DNA of 64,000 bases, taken from NCBI GenBank assembly GCA_963971225.1, contig OZ020268.1, forward strand, positions 60,139,900 to 60,203,899, read 5' to 3'. Numbering within the stretch: position 1 is the stretch's first letter; each line of letters begins with the position of its first letter. Made by a program: the position numbers and the translations under genes. Source of the stretch: Melieria omissa. Taxonomy: Eukaryota; Arthropoda; Insecta; Diptera; Ulidiidae. Positions 62,393-64,000 of this stretch are shown in pieces. Under the pieces are notes generated by a model. That model was not told where the DNA came from and searched no databases. It saw nothing but the letters and a program-made list of their open reading frames with translations.

Positions 62393-63433
62393 TTAAAATT
62401 TTTTAAGTGCTTTATTTTTCAAATTTTTTGCGTTAGACAACTTCGAATTGAACCAAGGTGGTTTATTTTTTGAAAAAGGAAGTTCTAATGGAACGAATTT
62501 TGAAATGATGGGAGATAGTGTGGCACATATATTTCTGTATATAGTATCTGGATTAGATATCGTTTTCAAGTTGTTCCAATCAAAAGAATCTAGGGAAGCA
62601 TTGATTTCGCAAAAGTTGGCCTTCTTAAAATTCAAAGTTTTGCTTGGAGAGTAATCTATTCTTTGGTAAGTATAAAATTCAAATTTTATAACAAGAGCCT
62701 TATGATGTAACGTATTAATAGAAACTGGAGATAGATTCAGGTCACAAGAAGCTTTGAGATCATTACTAACAAATATCAAATCCAAAATTCTACTGACATC
62801 ATTTTTATAGTTGTTCAGTTGCGTGAAGTTATTGGATATAAAAAAGCTTGTTACAAGATTCTCAATATCCGACTTAACGTTAAAAGGAAATAGCCATTTA
62901 CCATCTAAGGTCCAAATTAAATTACCCAGATTAAAATCGCCCATTACAATCAATTGATGATTATTATTAAGGTTATCCGATATAAACGTAATATTGTTAA
63001 TATATTTATCATAAAGATCAAAGCTAGCATTTGGAGGAATGTATAAGTTAATTATGAACACAGACTTGTTATGAGCAAAATAAATTTTTACGCATAGCAT
63101 TTCGATGATTTTATCCATCATTGGCAAAGTTACAATTTTGCTATGAAGGTCAGCCCTCACTGCTAAGAGCACGCCACCACCACGATCTCTACCAGTAGCG
63201 ACTGGACACCTATCCTGACGATATACTCTGTAAAAGTTATCGAAAAATTCAGCGCTGGAAATGCCACTATTGAGCCATGTTTCTGTAATAGCAACAATAT
63301 CGTATTCATGTAATGACATTGCTAACAAAAAGTCAGCTGATTTGGTTCGGATGCCGCTAGCATTTTGGTAGTAAATGGAATAAGCTTCCTTAGCTGACTG
63401 TTCAACCGGCGATCTGGAGATATTTTGTGTCAT
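62393..63433 (-). pseudogene. LINE 2 ORF2, endonuclease
   Basis: The 346-codon frame has IYYQNASGIRTKSADFLLAM, VAITETWLN (Glu), RDRGGGVLLAV, LIVMGDFNLGNLIW and LHHKALVIKFEF, the endonuclease motif series. The TAA at 62395-62393 is in frame with the reverse transcriptase downstream (KSQRTDDRLAFERLRKN...), so one nonsense codon separates them. Confidence 0.9.
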
Positions 63434-64000
63434 TCTAATGGCTCTTGAGATGTTGTTCGTTGAAAAAAACGAAAGGGGCGTACTTTAACATCGGCTGGCC
63501 ACAACTCCGGCCTTAGGAGACTATTATACAAGGAGGGAGAGACGCCTAGTTTGAAATTTACTCTTTTAAGCAAATCTATAGGTGTATCTTTTTTAATCAG
63601 CTTGTAGCACGATATCAGTTGAGCCTCAATGTTAGTGTGCTTAGCCACGTAGCTAATGATATTCTCAGCGGTAACAGATGGTTTGAAAGACGATAAGTGT
63701 ACCCATTTCAATCGAACCGCGACATCAAGTTCTCCATTTGAGTTCGACCCAACAACAATAGCACGTGTTCGATTGACTTTCTTCATATTAGCAGCAGCGA
63801 CAGCAGCAGCATTAGCGACGTTTGAGCTTGAGTTGTCACCAGCAATAGGTGCTCGAGAAGGAAGAGCGTTTATCGGCGAAAGACCAACAATTTCTGAGAA
63901 TGTCGGTTTGGCAACAGTTTGGTAACAGTAACAGACAAGCCATCAGTAACAGCATCAGCAGGTGGAACAGCAGCTACCGCAGCAGTAGATGCAACAGCAG
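63430..64000 (-). pseudogene. LINE 2 ORF1, partial
   Basis: The frame MKKVNRTRAIVVGSNSNGEL continues HLSSFKPSVTAENIISYVAK, FKLGVSPSLYNSLL and WPADVKVRPFRFF, a C-terminal ORF1 region typical of this LINE group, thought to bind RNA. It extends upstream in frame (SPINALPSRAPIAGD...) until about 63920. There an apparent one-base shift changes to an Ala/Val/Thr-rich, repeat-like frame (VASTAAVAAVPPADAVTDG) to the window edge. The stop overlaps the ORF2 start region by a few bases. Confidence 0.75.

Larger units (their letters stand above)
60578..64000 (-). mobile_element. Non-LTR retrotransposon 2 (Jockey/CR1 group), continues past window
   Basis: A (TTTA)n tail at 60578-60597 marks the 3' end. 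Read leftwards come the end of ORF1, a full endonuclease and a reverse transcriptase. The element runs off the right edge, so ORF1 is incomplete here. Compared with element 1 at 45055-48410 it shares motif order and tail but is diverged in sequence, so they are related families rather than copies. Confidence 0.9.

Overview
This window is eukaryotic, most likely from a higher fly (Diptera) with a fairly large, transposon-rich genome; a tephritid-like fruit fly is my guess, not a proof. The evidence is the mobile-element content (mariner, Tc1, pogo-like, hAT and piggyBac-like ends, several non-LTR retrotransposons, a tRNA-derived SINE), the AT-rich background with CA and CAG/CAA simple repeats, and arthropod-type TCAGT initiator motifs. 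I found no intact host protein-coding gene. The longest host-like open frame (5803-6810) is low-complexity and looks like chance. The window reads as intergenic or large-intron DNA in which every coding stretch I recognise is a decayed transposable element.

Layout: 1-7980 is mostly unique sequence. At 2660-3435 it holds a PIF/Harbinger-like element (3-bp TAA duplications) with a 233-bp element of 9-bp target duplication nested inside. 8040-10095 is a Tc1-like transposase remnant split by later insertions. 11046-11400 is a cluster of palindromes. 11669-14302 is a pogo-like element that holds a deleted mariner and the first of three copies of a 0.85-0.91 kb TA-flanked inverted-repeat element; the second copy follows at 14454-15302. 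15305-23489 is unique sequence with CAG-type repeats and a G-rich run.

23492-27965 is the most unusual part. Two copies of a CCCTGCAGG-ended element lie head to head, 73 bp apart. Both keep the outline of a small two-exon gene. The second copy contains a partial duplication and an hAT element (8-bp duplication), which itself holds a TTAA-flanked element. 27966-44216 is mainly unique sequence with two short TTAA-flanked elements (30034-30274, 41225-41547), a SINE with clean 14-bp duplications (34368-34698), a candidate TATA+Inr core promoter (near 35867) and two degraded repeat ends.

44217-48526 is the third copy of the inverted-repeat element. It is split by a 5'-truncated non-LTR element, which is in turn split by a second SINE copy. 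48527-55925 is unique. 56572-59345 is a broken non-LTR element with an RNase H domain. 60578 to the window end is a second EN/RT non-LTR element whose reverse transcriptase has an internal deletion. The nesting gives a relative order of insertions at several places.
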